Source: Spirosoma pollinicola (GTDB taxonomy: Bacteria; Bacteroidota; Bacteroidia; Cytophagales; Spirosomataceae). From it: DNA of 64,000 nucleotides. Of this stretch, positions 44,964 to 52,767 are shown one piece after another. The stretch covers positions 6,191,014-6,255,013 of the forward strand of contig NZ_CP025096.1 of assembly GCF_002831565.1 (NCBI RefSeq), given 5' to 3'. The notes beneath the pieces were generated by a model, which worked only from the letters and a program-made list of their open reading frames with translations, did no database searches and was not told where the DNA came from. The position numbers were made by a program, and so were the translations under genes. How positions within the stretch are numbered: the stretch's first letter is position 1; the number at the start of each line of letters is the position of its first letter.

Positions 44964-45049
44964 CCCCCACTTACTGAACCATTCCACCATTTCACTCACT
45001 TCACCATTCTACCATTCACTCATTTTATATTGAATCAACCTGAATCAGT

Positions 45050-45085
45050 AAAGGCGGGGTCTGTTGACTTCGCCTTTCTTGTTTG
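45050..45085 (+). terminator. Rho-independent terminator after the porin-like gene
   Basis: Stem AAAGGCG / CGCCTTT, 14-nt loop, then TCTTGTTTG. The stem is short. Confidence 0.6.
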
Positions 45086-45219
45086 TTGCGCTTAGGCCAG
45101 TGAATAGTTTACTAATAAATCCTTCAACCAGTTAAAAATAAAATTGGCAACGTCGTAGCTTTCTTGGGATTACAGTCGTTTAGCAGTAAACCGAATCTTG
45201 TTTACAATACTCACGCGCT

Positions 45220-45831
45220 ATGAAAACGTTTCTACTCTTTGGGGGGCTATTTCTGGTAACAACAGTCTCTTTACTGGCTCAAAGCCGGGTGTCGATTGCG
45301 CCTTCATACTGGTTTAACTATAATCCTTATTCTTACCAGATCAACTTTACGAATAACGGGTCGACAACGCAGACACTGGCCTCCGGCCACAATATAGTTT
45401 CCTCATTTGGGTTAACGGCTCGTTATCATGTCACCCCTCAATGGGATGTCTCGGCGGGAGCATTGTATTACCGAAATACCGATCACGTCAAGAGTCCACA
45501 AGGTCCTTACGGAGACACTACGCCCTTCACGAGTGAGGGGTGGCAATTGCCGGTTCTAATTAATTACCGGTTAACCAGCCATCGTTTATCTCCTTATTTT
45601 TCTGGCGGGGCCATTTTTGCCAAAAGCAAGACATATACCGGACGCCCAATCACTACGGATGGGGTAGTGGGTGTGGGGCTAAATTACCGAATCGACTCGG
45701 GGTTATCGGTACTTCTTCAACCTACGGCCAGCTACTCCTTCTATCGGCCAGCTAATGATGCTATCATAGCTTTTACTCAGTACAGCTCCTATAGCCTTGG
45801 CCTACAAACCCAGTTAATCTGGCATTTCTAA
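45220..45831 (+). CDS. Outer membrane beta-barrel protein
   Basis: A 203-residue protein with a signal peptide (FLLFGGLFLVTTVSLLAQ) and a small beta-barrel pattern: FGLTARYHVTPQWDVSAGALYYRN, LPVLINYRLTSHRLSPYFSGG and a last strand SYSLGLQTQLIWHF ending in Phe. Similar in kind to the upstream barrel but not clearly a duplicate. Function unknown. Two terminator-like hairpins follow. Confidence 0.8.
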   Translation: MKTFLLFGGLFLVTTVSLLAQSRVSIAPSYWFNYNPYSYQINFTNNGSTTQTLASGHNIVSSFGLTARYHVTPQWDVSAGALYYRNTDHVKSPQGPYGDTTPFTSEGWQLPVLINYRLTSHRLSPYFSGGAIFAKSKTYTGRPITTDGVVGVGLNYRIDSGLSVLLQPTASYSFYRPANDAIIAFTQYSSYSLGLQTQLIWHF

Positions 45832-45867
45832 GCCTGAAGATCAGCTTTTTTATGTTGCGGTGAAGTG

Positions 45868-45888
45868 CCCCTTTTGTAGGGGATTTTT
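45868..45888 (+). terminator. Small terminator-like hairpin
   Basis: CCCC, loop TTTTGTA, GGGG, then ATTTTTG. A four-pair stem only. Confidence 0.4.
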
Positions 45889-45921
45889 GTGAATAAAACC
45901 CCGAGAAGGAATTATTTCCGT

Positions 45922-45962
45922 AAAAATCACAGCCGTACCAGACTATATAGCTGTGATTTTTG
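45922..45962. terminator. Bidirectional terminator between convergent genes
   Basis: Stem AAAAATCACAGC / GCTGTGATTTTT with a 16-nt loop. T runs occur on both strands, fitting the convergent genes on either side. Confidence 0.8.
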
Positions 45963-45978
45963 TGATTAAACAGATCAT

Positions 45979-46422
45979 TTATTCAACTGAAGTTAACAAT
46001 GATCGCTCTGTTTTGGAGTGATTTATTTGATCAAGCTTGTTTGGGTTGGGCACTACTTCAGTTAGAACTAATGGTCCGTTAGGTGGAAACAACTCAAACT
46101 TGGCATCCCCTTGTAGATAATATTCCTTACCTGCCTCCAGATTCAAACTCAGAGCCGGTTGAGAAGTTAAAGCCAAAAAAGGAGGTTTAGTTGTGAATGT
46201 GGTTTGACCAGCAGGTAAAACGATCTGACAATGACTATTTCGACCTAATTTACACAGAAGTTTTCCGTTGGCGTAAATGCGATACTTAGCTGAAAATAGC
46301 CCAAACACTTTGCCTTGGTACAAGTGTATTGTCGCCGATTTTTGAGGTTCTGGCTGGGCTAAAAGCAACGTCTGTTTAATACTCAGAAAGAGCAGGATAA
46401 ACACAAGTTTTCCTTTTTTCAT
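45979..46422 (-). CDS. Exported hypothetical protein, DUF2846-like
   Basis: A 147-residue protein with a signal peptide (KLVFILLFLSIKQTLLLAQ). The mature part ATIHLYQGKVFGLFSAKYRIYANGKLLCKLGRNSH resembles the DUF2846 type, short beta-rich envelope proteins with a YxVYxDGKxLGxL pattern. Function unknown. It is divergent from the desaturase gene over a 357-bp gap with a hairpin about 50 bp before its start. Confidence 0.65.
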   Translation of the reverse strand: MKKGKLVFILLFLSIKQTLLLAQPEPQKSATIHLYQGKVFGLFSAKYRIYANGKLLCKLGRNSHCQIVLPAGQTTFTTKPPFLALTSQPALSLNLEAGKEYYLQGDAKFELFPPNGPLVLTEVVPNPNKLDQINHSKTERSLLTSVE

Positions 46423-46779
46423 GACACGTTAAGGTTAATTTTTTAATTATTTATAAAAGTTACGGAATATACCTAACATACGTGAAAAAAAATCGTATGT
46501 TCTGGCCCTATGTCAGTTTGGTATTTTAACGTGAATGCCTGTAAACATTCGGGATGGTATAAGTGCTTGGAGAGATTTAGCTTATCAGGATATATATACT
46601 GAGAAACTGGCTATCAACTGGACCTTATTCTTGTCCAGATGCGATCTGGTAAGTATACCGTTAAAATAAGGGAATTTTGGTTGCTTAGCTGGTGTTTCAA
46701 GTTGGAATTGTATTAATTTTACTTCTCGTTATTTACCAAACCGCACGGGCGGCCCCGTTGTATTGGCGACACTTAACTT
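46423..46779. other. Intergenic region upstream of the desaturase (357 bp)
   Basis: No reading frame. Two items were seen: a hairpin AACATACG-11 nt-CGTATGTT at 46475-46501, and at 46739-46757 a GC-rich word (AACCGCACGGGCGGCCCCG) that is identical to 18162-18180. The rest is AT-rich. No complete promoter match was found. Confidence 0.55.
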
Positions 46780-47811
46780 ATGGCAATGGTATCTGATTTT
46801 GTTCATTCAACCGCTCCCGAACCGCACCGTATTCGGACCCGGCAAATTCTGAAATCTCACCCCGAAATTAAAAAACTGATTGGTCAGAAGAACCCGACTA
46901 CATTGTGGGTAGCCGTAGGGTGTGTGATCCTGATGACGGGCCTGGCCTGGCTGGTGCGGGATCAATCGTGGTGGATTGTTGTGGCAGCTGCCTGGTTTAT
47001 TGGCGCTTTCCCAGCCCATACGCTGTTCGTTTGTATCCACGAAGCGGCTCACAATCTGGTCTTCCGTAAACCGTCGGCCAACATATGGACGGCTATTTTT
47101 GCCAACCTGCCAACCGTTTTTCCAACAGCATTGACCTTTAAGAATTTCCATATCAAGCACCACGCTTTTCAGGGTGTTCACGAGCTGGACGCCGATTTGC
47201 CGGATTGGTACGAAGCAAAGTTGATTAATAACTACGCCATTGGGAAAGCGATCTGGCTGTTGTTCTATCCTATCTTTCAGGGTATTCGTACCCTGCGCAT
47301 GAAAGAGTTAGCCGTTTTTGATAAGTGGGTAATTGCCAATTTCATTATCCAGATTACGTTCGATGTGTTGATCGTAACGTTTTTTGGCTGGAAGGCGCTG
47401 GCTTTCATGGTGCTGTGTCTGTTCTTCTCGGTTGGGCTCCACCCACTGGGTGCCCGCTGGGCTCAGGAGCACTTCCTGACCCTCGATCCTACACAGGAAA
47501 CCTATAGCTACTACGGCCCATTAAACGGTCCCAACCTGAACGTTGGTTTCCATAATGAGCACCACGATTTTCCGTCTATTCCCTGGAACAAGCTACCCGA
47601 CATTAAGAAGTCGGCTCCTGAGTATTACGATTCGTTGAAGTACCATACATCGTTTATTAAGCTATTTTTCCTCTTCCTGTTCGATCAGGAAATCTCGCTT
47701 TACTCGCGCATCGTTCGCAAAGAGCGGGGTCGTGTCCCCGTTTCCGATCAATCGAAACCTGATATGGACCTGGTTCAGGCGGAATCGGTTAAAGTCGAAG
47801 CTGCTCTCTAG
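46780..47811 (+). CDS. Fatty acid desaturase, closely like eukaryotic dihydroceramide delta-4 desaturase (DEGS1)
   Basis: A 343-residue membrane di-iron enzyme. Three His boxes are present: HEAAH (about residue 88), HIKHH (about 124) and HNEHH (about 259). The context around them follows animal DEGS1 along the whole length: RxxILKSHPEIKKLIG near the start, FANLP before box 2, QITFDVLI, GLHPLGARWAQEH, ETYSYYGPLN, then NVGFHNEHHDFPSIP and YYDSL. DEGS1 inserts the 4,5-trans double bond into dihydroceramide. Bacteroidota make sphingolipids, so a sphingolipid substrate is plausible; exact activity is inferred. Confidence 0.88.
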   Translation: MAMVSDFVHSTAPEPHRIRTRQILKSHPEIKKLIGQKNPTTLWVAVGCVILMTGLAWLVRDQSWWIVVAAAWFIGAFPAHTLFVCIHEAAHNLVFRKPSANIWTAIFANLPTVFPTALTFKNFHIKHHAFQGVHELDADLPDWYEAKLINNYAIGKAIWLLFYPIFQGIRTLRMKELAVFDKWVIANFIIQITFDVLIVTFFGWKALAFMVLCLFFSVGLHPLGARWAQEHFLTLDPTQETYSYYGPLNGPNLNVGFHNEHHDFPSIPWNKLPDIKKSAPEYYDSLKYHTSFIKLFFLFLFDQEISLYSRIVRKERGRVPVSDQSKPDMDLVQAESVKVEAAL

Positions 47812-47833
47812 TATATATAATTTATTGCTTCAC

Positions 47834-47869
47834 AAAAAATCCCCGCTAGACTCTAGTGGGGATTTTTTG
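47834..47869. terminator. Terminator after the desaturase gene
   Basis: Stem AAAAAATCCCC / GGGGATTTTTT with additional pairing near the loop. T runs on both strands. Confidence 0.85.
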
Positions 47870-47870
47870 T

Positions 47871-47969
47871 TAGATAAATAGCGCGGACGTCTCGTCCGCG
47901 TAGCCGAAGGCTAATAAATTACAACTTAGCCTTCGGCTACGCGGACGAGACGTCCGCGCTACTTATCTA
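47871..47969. repeat. Nested inverted repeat, REPIN-like, copy 2 of the CGCGGAC family
   Basis: Arms 47871-47914 and 47926-47969 pair over 44 bp with one mismatch and an 11-nt loop. Each arm contains a small hairpin GCGGACG, loop TCT, CGTCCGC. Compared with copy 1 (1840-1924) the closing pair A-T is changed to G-C on both sides. The stop codon of the DsbD-like gene is the outer end of the right arm. Confidence 0.92.
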
Positions 47970-50057
47970 AAACTTCGCCTTTCCTGAATCCAGAAACGCG
48001 ACGAAATGCGTTACGTTCCGGTCGTAATTTTTAGGCGATACCAGTAACTTGCCCTCTTTGTTGACCAGGCAGTAGTGTGGCTGAGCATTGTTGTTGAACT
48101 TCGTGATTTGCAAATCGGCATTCTGGGCACCGATGGTCTTTTTGACTTTCTGGTCGTAGGTCGAGGTGTACCAATCGGCCTCAGGCAACTCGGTTTTATC
48201 GTCTACATAAAGGGCCAGAATCACAAAATCATTTTGAAGGCGGGACATCACGGCGGGGTCCGACCAAACACGAGCTTCCATTTCGCGACAGTTGACGCAA
48301 CCGTGACCAGTGAAGTCAATAAAGATCGGCTTGTTTACTTTTTTGGCGTAGGCTATTGCCTGTTTGTAATCAAAAAAGCCCTGTAAGCCGTGGGGTAAGT
48401 GAAATAAGTCACCATATTTAGGCGTCTCGGTTAGCGCATTGGCTGTGTTTGCCGCAAACTGCCGATTATTCAGATTGAAATCCTGCGAGGTTTCCGGGGG
48501 TAAATAGCCAGACAGGGCTTTCAAAGGAGCACCCCAAAGTCCGGGAATCATGTACACCACAAAAGAGAGCGTGATAATGGCCATCAACAGTTTCTGAACA
48601 CTGATGTACTTGGTTTCACTGTCGTGCGGTAACCGGAGTTTGCCGAGGAAATAGAAACCGATCAACGCGAAAATGACGATCCAGAGCGACAGGAATACCT
48701 CGCGGTCGAGCAAACCCCAGTGATATACCTGGTCGGCAATACTCAAAAACTTTAGTGCCAATGCTAGCTCCAGAAAGCCCAGTACAACTTTTACCGAGTT
48801 GAGCCACCCACCCGAACGGGGCAGGTTTTTAAGCCATTGCGGGAAAGCGGCAAATAATGTGAATGGAATCGCAAAGGCCGACGAAAAAGCGGCCATACCC
48901 AAAATAGGCTTGATGACTTCGCCACCTGCCGATGCTACCAGCAAGCTACCCACAATAGGGCCAGTACAGGAAAAAGACACCAGCACCAGCGTAAACGCCA
49001 TGAAGAAAATCCCGGCAATGCCACCCTGCTCGGATTTAGCGTCGGCTTTATTGATCAGCGAGTTGGGCAATACAATCTCGAACAGACCCAAAAAGGATAG
49101 CCCGAAAACAAAGAAGATCGCGAAAAACAACAGGTTTGGGAGCCAGTGTGTGCTTACGAAATTGGCAAAGGCCGGGCCGTTGAAGCGCGACACGACCGTA
49201 CCGATAAGTACGTAAATGCCAATAATGAAAGCGCCATACAGCAACGCTTTCCATTGACCACCCTGCTGATTCGTAAAGAAGCTGACCGTGGCGGGAATGA
49301 TTGGGAAGACACAGGGCGTGAGCAAGGCAACCAGACCCGACAGAAAAGCCGCCAGCATGAAACTCCACATCGACCCGCCCGCTGCGGTTGTTGCTTCGTC
49401 GACGATCACCTCGGGTTGGGTAGCCGTTACTGCGCTGGTCGACGCGGTTTGCTCAGTTGCTTCGGTGGCCGTTACCGCTGGGGCTGGCGTAGTAGCCGCA
49501 ACCATCGTTTCGGAGGTGGGCTTCGTCACAACCGAGGCTGTGGCAGGCGTGGAGGCTACCGCCACTGTTGTAGCCGATTGGGCTGCTACAATCAGGCCCG
49601 TAATCGTAAAGTCTTCGTTGCCCGGAATACACGACCCATCACTGTCCGTACAGGTCTGGAAGTCAATATTACCCTCAATAACCGGATTGGCCGCGAGAAT
49701 TTTAATCCGCTGGGAAAACAGGGCAGGGCTATGCATCAAATACGTATCGCCCTCGAAGGCTTCTTCGTATTTAGTTTCTACTTTACTGACTGGCTTTACT
49801 TTGCCAACCAATTCGTAGGTTTTATTTGGCGTGAACTTGATGACCGTTGGCAGTGGGCCATCAATCTTTGGGTTCACTTCAGAAGAATAGATATGGTAAC
49901 CGGCTTTAATACTGGCTGTAAAACGTAGTTCAACAACCTCACCAACTTTGGCAGATGGCTTGACCGATTTATATGTCCAGGCGACTGGCTTAAGTATTTG
50001 GGCAAACGTGGCCAGGGGTAGCAACAGCCACACAATAAGCGTACTAAATGATTTCAT
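47967..50057 (-). CDS. DsbD-like protein-disulfide reductase (thiol:disulfide interchange)
   Basis: A protein of 696 residues from Met 50057; the longer frame to 50210 crosses a terminator. A signal peptide (LIVWLLLPLATFAQ) leads into a periplasmic N-terminal domain (about 20-170), an Ala/Thr/Val-rich linker (about 185-230), about eight membrane segments with the paired Cys of the DsbD core (LTPCVFPIIPATV and FSCTGPIVGSLL), and a C-terminal thioredoxin domain with TGHGCVNCREME, about 110 residues before the end. It passes electrons from cytoplasmic thioredoxin to the periplasm for cytochrome maturation and disulfide repair. Stop is TAG. Confidence 0.93.
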   Translation of the reverse strand: MKSFSTLIVWLLLPLATFAQILKPVAWTYKSVKPSAKVGEVVELRFTASIKAGYHIYSSEVNPKIDGPLPTVIKFTPNKTYELVGKVKPVSKVETKYEEAFEGDTYLMHSPALFSQRIKILAANPVIEGNIDFQTCTDSDGSCIPGNEDFTITGLIVAAQSATTVAVASTPATASVVTKPTSETMVAATTPAPAVTATEATEQTASTSAVTATQPEVIVDEATTAAGGSMWSFMLAAFLSGLVALLTPCVFPIIPATVSFFTNQQGGQWKALLYGAFIIGIYVLIGTVVSRFNGPAFANFVSTHWLPNLLFFAIFFVFGLSFLGLFEIVLPNSLINKADAKSEQGGIAGIFFMAFTLVLVSFSCTGPIVGSLLVASAGGEVIKPILGMAAFSSAFAIPFTLFAAFPQWLKNLPRSGGWLNSVKVVLGFLELALALKFLSIADQVYHWGLLDREVFLSLWIVIFALIGFYFLGKLRLPHDSETKYISVQKLLMAIITLSFVVYMIPGLWGAPLKALSGYLPPETSQDFNLNNRQFAANTANALTETPKYGDLFHLPHGLQGFFDYKQAIAYAKKVNKPIFIDFTGHGCVNCREMEARVWSDPAVMSRLQNDFVILALYVDDKTELPEADWYTSTYDQKVKKTIGAQNADLQITKFNNNAQPHYCLVNKEGKLLVSPKNYDRNVTHFVAFLDSGKAKF

Positions 50058-50137
50058 ACCGCTTTGGGTAAGTGATGGTTTGGTGAGTGAACAGCAATTG
50101 AACGAAAATATTTCCATTTCCTGGCTAACAAAGCAAG

Positions 50138-50165
50138 AAAACCCCGGTGCTTGCCGGGGTTTTTC
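50138..50165 (-). terminator. Terminator downstream of the PhyH-family gene
   Basis: Stem AAACCCCGG / CCGGGGTTT with a short loop and T runs on both strands. It lies 46 bp past the PhyH-family stop codon, and also between that gene and the DsbD-like start, which rules out the longer DsbD start. Confidence 0.85.
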
Positions 50166-50210
50166 TGGTAAAGACGAAAAGATTCTGGTCAAAATGAGGA
50201 AAGTAGTCAA

Positions 50211-51044
50211 TTAATAGCTGAACAGCACCGGGTTCAATTCATCCTGTGGATGGCTACCAACGGGAGCATTATCGAGCCACTTAGCATGGTCGGCTACCTG
50301 GAATTTGTTCCGTGGTTGCATGATCACCTGATCTTTATCCATATAAATCATGGTCATAACCCCGCGTGGCCGGTCAGAAATGTTTGGTCCGGCGCGGTGG
50401 AATGTCCAACCGGCGTGGAAGCTTACCTCCCCCAGGTCGAACGGGGTATCATGCATTACGAAGTTCTGCTGCTGAAGTTCATCGGCCAGGATTTTTTCGC
50501 TTGCATCGCTAATCTCCATGTCCCGGCCAATTTCAACATGCTGACTTCGCTCGGCAAAGGCCAGCGGTCCCATTTCCATAGGTGTTGCCTGTAGCGGAAT
50601 CCAGACAGTAACGGTGTTTGGGGATGCCAGTGGCCAGTAGAACTGATCGGCGTGCCAGGGCGTGATACCGCCGGACGGTTCTTTATACAACGCCTGATCG
50701 TGGTAAATCCGAACACCTTCAACCCCCATCAGGTCGGCAGCGATTTTGGCAAGGCGCTTCGAGAAAACGAATTCTTTAGCCTGGTCATCTTCGCGCCACA
50801 AATTCATGATCTGAAGAAAAGCCCGCTCGTAGGTGGTACGCTCCTCCATCGGTTTAATGAGCGTATTGAGTTTGAAAACCAAATCGGTAATAATGTCGCC
50901 GTAATAATCCAGCACTGCCGGACTCAGTACATCTTTCAGCTTGATGTAACCCTTCTCACGATAAAATGCGATGGCTTCCGGGCTAACAGTATAATAAGAA
51001 TCTAATTCGTTTAGTAGTGCTCCTTTATCGATTACAGCTTCCAT
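50211..51044 (-). CDS. Phytanoyl-CoA dioxygenase family protein (Fe/2-oxoglutarate oxygenase)
   Basis: A protein of 277 residues from Met 51044. It has the PhyH double-stranded beta-helix. The iron-binding HxD is in TPWHADQFYWPL (about residue 140), and the second His is in FHAGWTFHRAGPN with an Arg for 2-oxoglutarate in SDRPRGVMTMIYMD. Members hydroxylate diverse small molecules, so the substrate is open. It is divergent from an AraC-type regulator, whose binding of the shared 142-bp region is a fair guess. A -7-like TATTTTTG lies on the minus strand at 51082-51075 without a good partner box. Confidence 0.88.
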   Translation of the reverse strand: MEAVIDKGALLNELDSYYTVSPEAIAFYREKGYIKLKDVLSPAVLDYYGDIITDLVFKLNTLIKPMEERTTYERAFLQIMNLWREDDQAKEFVFSKRLAKIAADLMGVEGVRIYHDQALYKEPSGGITPWHADQFYWPLASPNTVTVWIPLQATPMEMGPLAFAERSQHVEIGRDMEISDASEKILADELQQQNFVMHDTPFDLGEVSFHAGWTFHRAGPNISDRPRGVMTMIYMDKDQVIMQPRNKFQVADHAKWLDNAPVGSHPQDELNPVLFSY

Positions 51045-51186
51045 TTGGTAATGGTTTAAGAATAATTGAAAGAACAAAAATAACTTGTATTTATCAAGGT
51101 TGTGAATGTAAATTTTACAGATATATGATTAATTTTGACCCAATATGTTCTCTTAGTTAACTATATAGGTTAAAATAGAACTCTTC

Positions 51187-52056
51187 GTGAAAGCCCTTTT
51201 TGAGAAATTAATGTTCAACGAGCAAAGTTCATTGCTCGTTCGCCGATTCAAATTACAGTATTTCGATGCTCCGTGGCACTACCACCCTGAGTATGAGTTG
51301 ACATACATTGTCAAAAGCCAGGGTCGGCGGTTTGTTGGTGATCATGTTGAGTCATTTCAGGCTGGCGATCTAGTATTGCTTGGGCCTGATCTGCCTCACT
51401 TCTGGCGTAATGATGATGAATTTTATCCGAGGACATCAACGCAGGAGGCCGAATCAGTAGTGGTACAGTTTCCGTCTACATTTACAGAAAGAGGACTCGC
51501 ATTAGTGCCTGAAGCGACTGCCGTTCGTCAATTGCTCGAACGCGCTCGCTACGGATTGCGCTTTAGTTCGGCAATGAGCCAAACGGTGTCAAAACAGTTA
51601 GAAGAGTTGCCGCAGTTGAATGGATTAAATCAATTACTGAGTTTATTGGCTATTCTCAACCAGTTAGCCACAGATCAGGATGCACAGTTGCTGGCAAGTG
51701 ACGGCTACCAACTTGCTCCGGGCGTAGCTGAAACAGAGCGCATGAAGCGTGTGCTGGAGTTTGTGTTGCTTAATTTTCGGGAAGAAATTCGAATTGAGCA
51801 GATTGCGTCTATAGCTGGTATGGCTCCGGCGGCTTTTTGCCGTTATTTTAAAAATCGTACCCGAAAAACGTTTGTCGAATACCTGAATGAACTGCGCATT
51901 GGCCATGCCCGTAAACTGCTCACCAATATTGATTTGAGTATCGGGCAAGTGGGTATGGAATGCGGTTATAATAACAGTTCACACTTCCACCGTCAGTTTA
52001 AGTTAAGTACCGGCATGACGCCTTTTCAGTATCAGGCGTTGGGAAGGGGGAAATGA
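51187..52056 (+). CDS. AraC family transcriptional regulator
   Basis: A 289-residue regulator. Residues ~15-100 form a cupin sensor domain (WHYHPEYELTYIVKSQGRRFVGD), and ~190-285 hold the double helix-turn-helix: IRIEQIASIAGMAPAAFCRYFKNRTRKTF and IGQVGMECGYNNSSHFHRQFK. GTG at 51187 is chosen because KALFEKL at the start fits related regulators; the next ATG is eight codons in. The sensor probably binds a sugar or small metabolite. It is divergent from the PhyH-family gene, the likely target. Confidence 0.92.
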   Translation: MKALFEKLMFNEQSSLLVRRFKLQYFDAPWHYHPEYELTYIVKSQGRRFVGDHVESFQAGDLVLLGPDLPHFWRNDDEFYPRTSTQEAESVVVQFPSTFTERGLALVPEATAVRQLLERARYGLRFSSAMSQTVSKQLEELPQLNGLNQLLSLLAILNQLATDQDAQLLASDGYQLAPGVAETERMKRVLEFVLLNFREEIRIEQIASIAGMAPAAFCRYFKNRTRKTFVEYLNELRIGHARKLLTNIDLSIGQVGMECGYNNSSHFHRQFKLSTGMTPFQYQALGRGK

Positions 52057-52068
52057 TATTCGATAGAC

Positions 52069-52152
52069 CACAGATTTTTATGATTGTTAAGATCGTTTAT
52101 GATCGCTCAATAGCATAATCATAACTGATCATAAAGACCATAAAAATCTGTG
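52069..52152. repeat. Inverted repeat between convergent genes, 14-bp perfect outer arms
   Basis: CACAGATTTTTATG (52069-52082) pairs with CATAAAAATCTGTG (52139-52152). The inside has further partly paired GATCGTTTATGATC / GATCATAAAGA words, so the complete structure is a longer diverged palindrome. Confidence 0.75.
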
Positions 52153-52171
52153 TTCCATACCAATCCGTCAC

Positions 52172-52474
52172 TTATCGCCAACGACCTTCAACCCAAACGG
52201 GCCCACGGCGAGATTGCCGCCAATAGCCTGGCGCCCAGGCTCTATAGCGTGCTGGAGCTACCTGATAATAGCCATTTACCCAAATGTAATTACGTCCCCG
52301 ACGTACATAATGCCCCGGAATCCAGACGTGCCGTACGGATGGTGCAACTGGAATTACTTCGACTCGCGCTGGAGGTGGTCCTTGTACCGTTGTTGTCGCA
52401 GTAGCTGTGCAGGCCGATAGTAAAGCTGGCAATAACAACCCTGCTAATACCAGTAATCTTGCTTGCTTTTTCAT
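52172..52474 (-). CDS. YXWGXW repeat-containing small lipoprotein
   Basis: A 100-residue protein with a lipoprotein signal (LVLAGLLLPALLSAC). The mature part has two to three Tyr/Trp/Gly repeats of the YXWGXW type: HVWIPGHYVRRGRNYIWVNGYY and YRAWAPGYWRQ. Proteins of this kind are common in outer envelopes; no function is established. It is basic and Arg-rich. The following 293 bp up to glyA on the other strand hold no gene. Confidence 0.8.
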   Translation of the reverse strand: MKKQARLLVLAGLLLPALLSACTATATTTVQGPPPARVEVIPVAPSVRHVWIPGHYVRRGRNYIWVNGYYQVAPARYRAWAPGYWRQSRRGPVWVEGRWR

Positions 52475-52677
52475 GATATATCTGGTTTGTTACAGGCATT
52501 TGATCAAGGCTGAGAACCTCGCCAATGCCCTGGCTTGTTGATTTTCTTAATAAGATTGAATTTTAAGTCGATGGTTTAGATAGCGTTTGGGTGTTCATGA
52601 AAAATTCAGAGTCACTCACGGCTTCCCTTCTTGTACGATCAGGGGTAAAATCTTCCTAATCCTACCATTTTCTGCCG

Positions 52678-52685
52678 TACATTTG
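52678..52685 (+). promoter_or_regulatory. Candidate -7 box of glyA
   Basis: TACATTTG fits TAnnTTTG, 82 bp before the chosen ATG. The upstream box is weak (TTCC, spacer 21). It supports the ATG at 52768 over one at 52693, which would leave almost no leader. Confidence 0.4.
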
Positions 52686-52767
52686 TACCTTAATGAGTTG
52701 GTTGTTTGTTGGTTCACAGAGGCAACAGGCAAGGATCAAGATAACCGAATACAAAAACGCTTGTAGC

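Noticed and set aside
49146..49928. 260-codon open frame on the plus strand over the DsbD-like gene
   Set aside because: Gly/Arg/Cys-rich translation typical of antisense to an Ala/Thr-rich linker; the DsbD-like frame has clear membrane and CxxC motifs.
50058..50210. Longer N-terminus of the DsbD-like protein
   Set aside because: The extra 51 residues cross a strong hairpin terminator and precede a clear signal peptide that starts at 50057.
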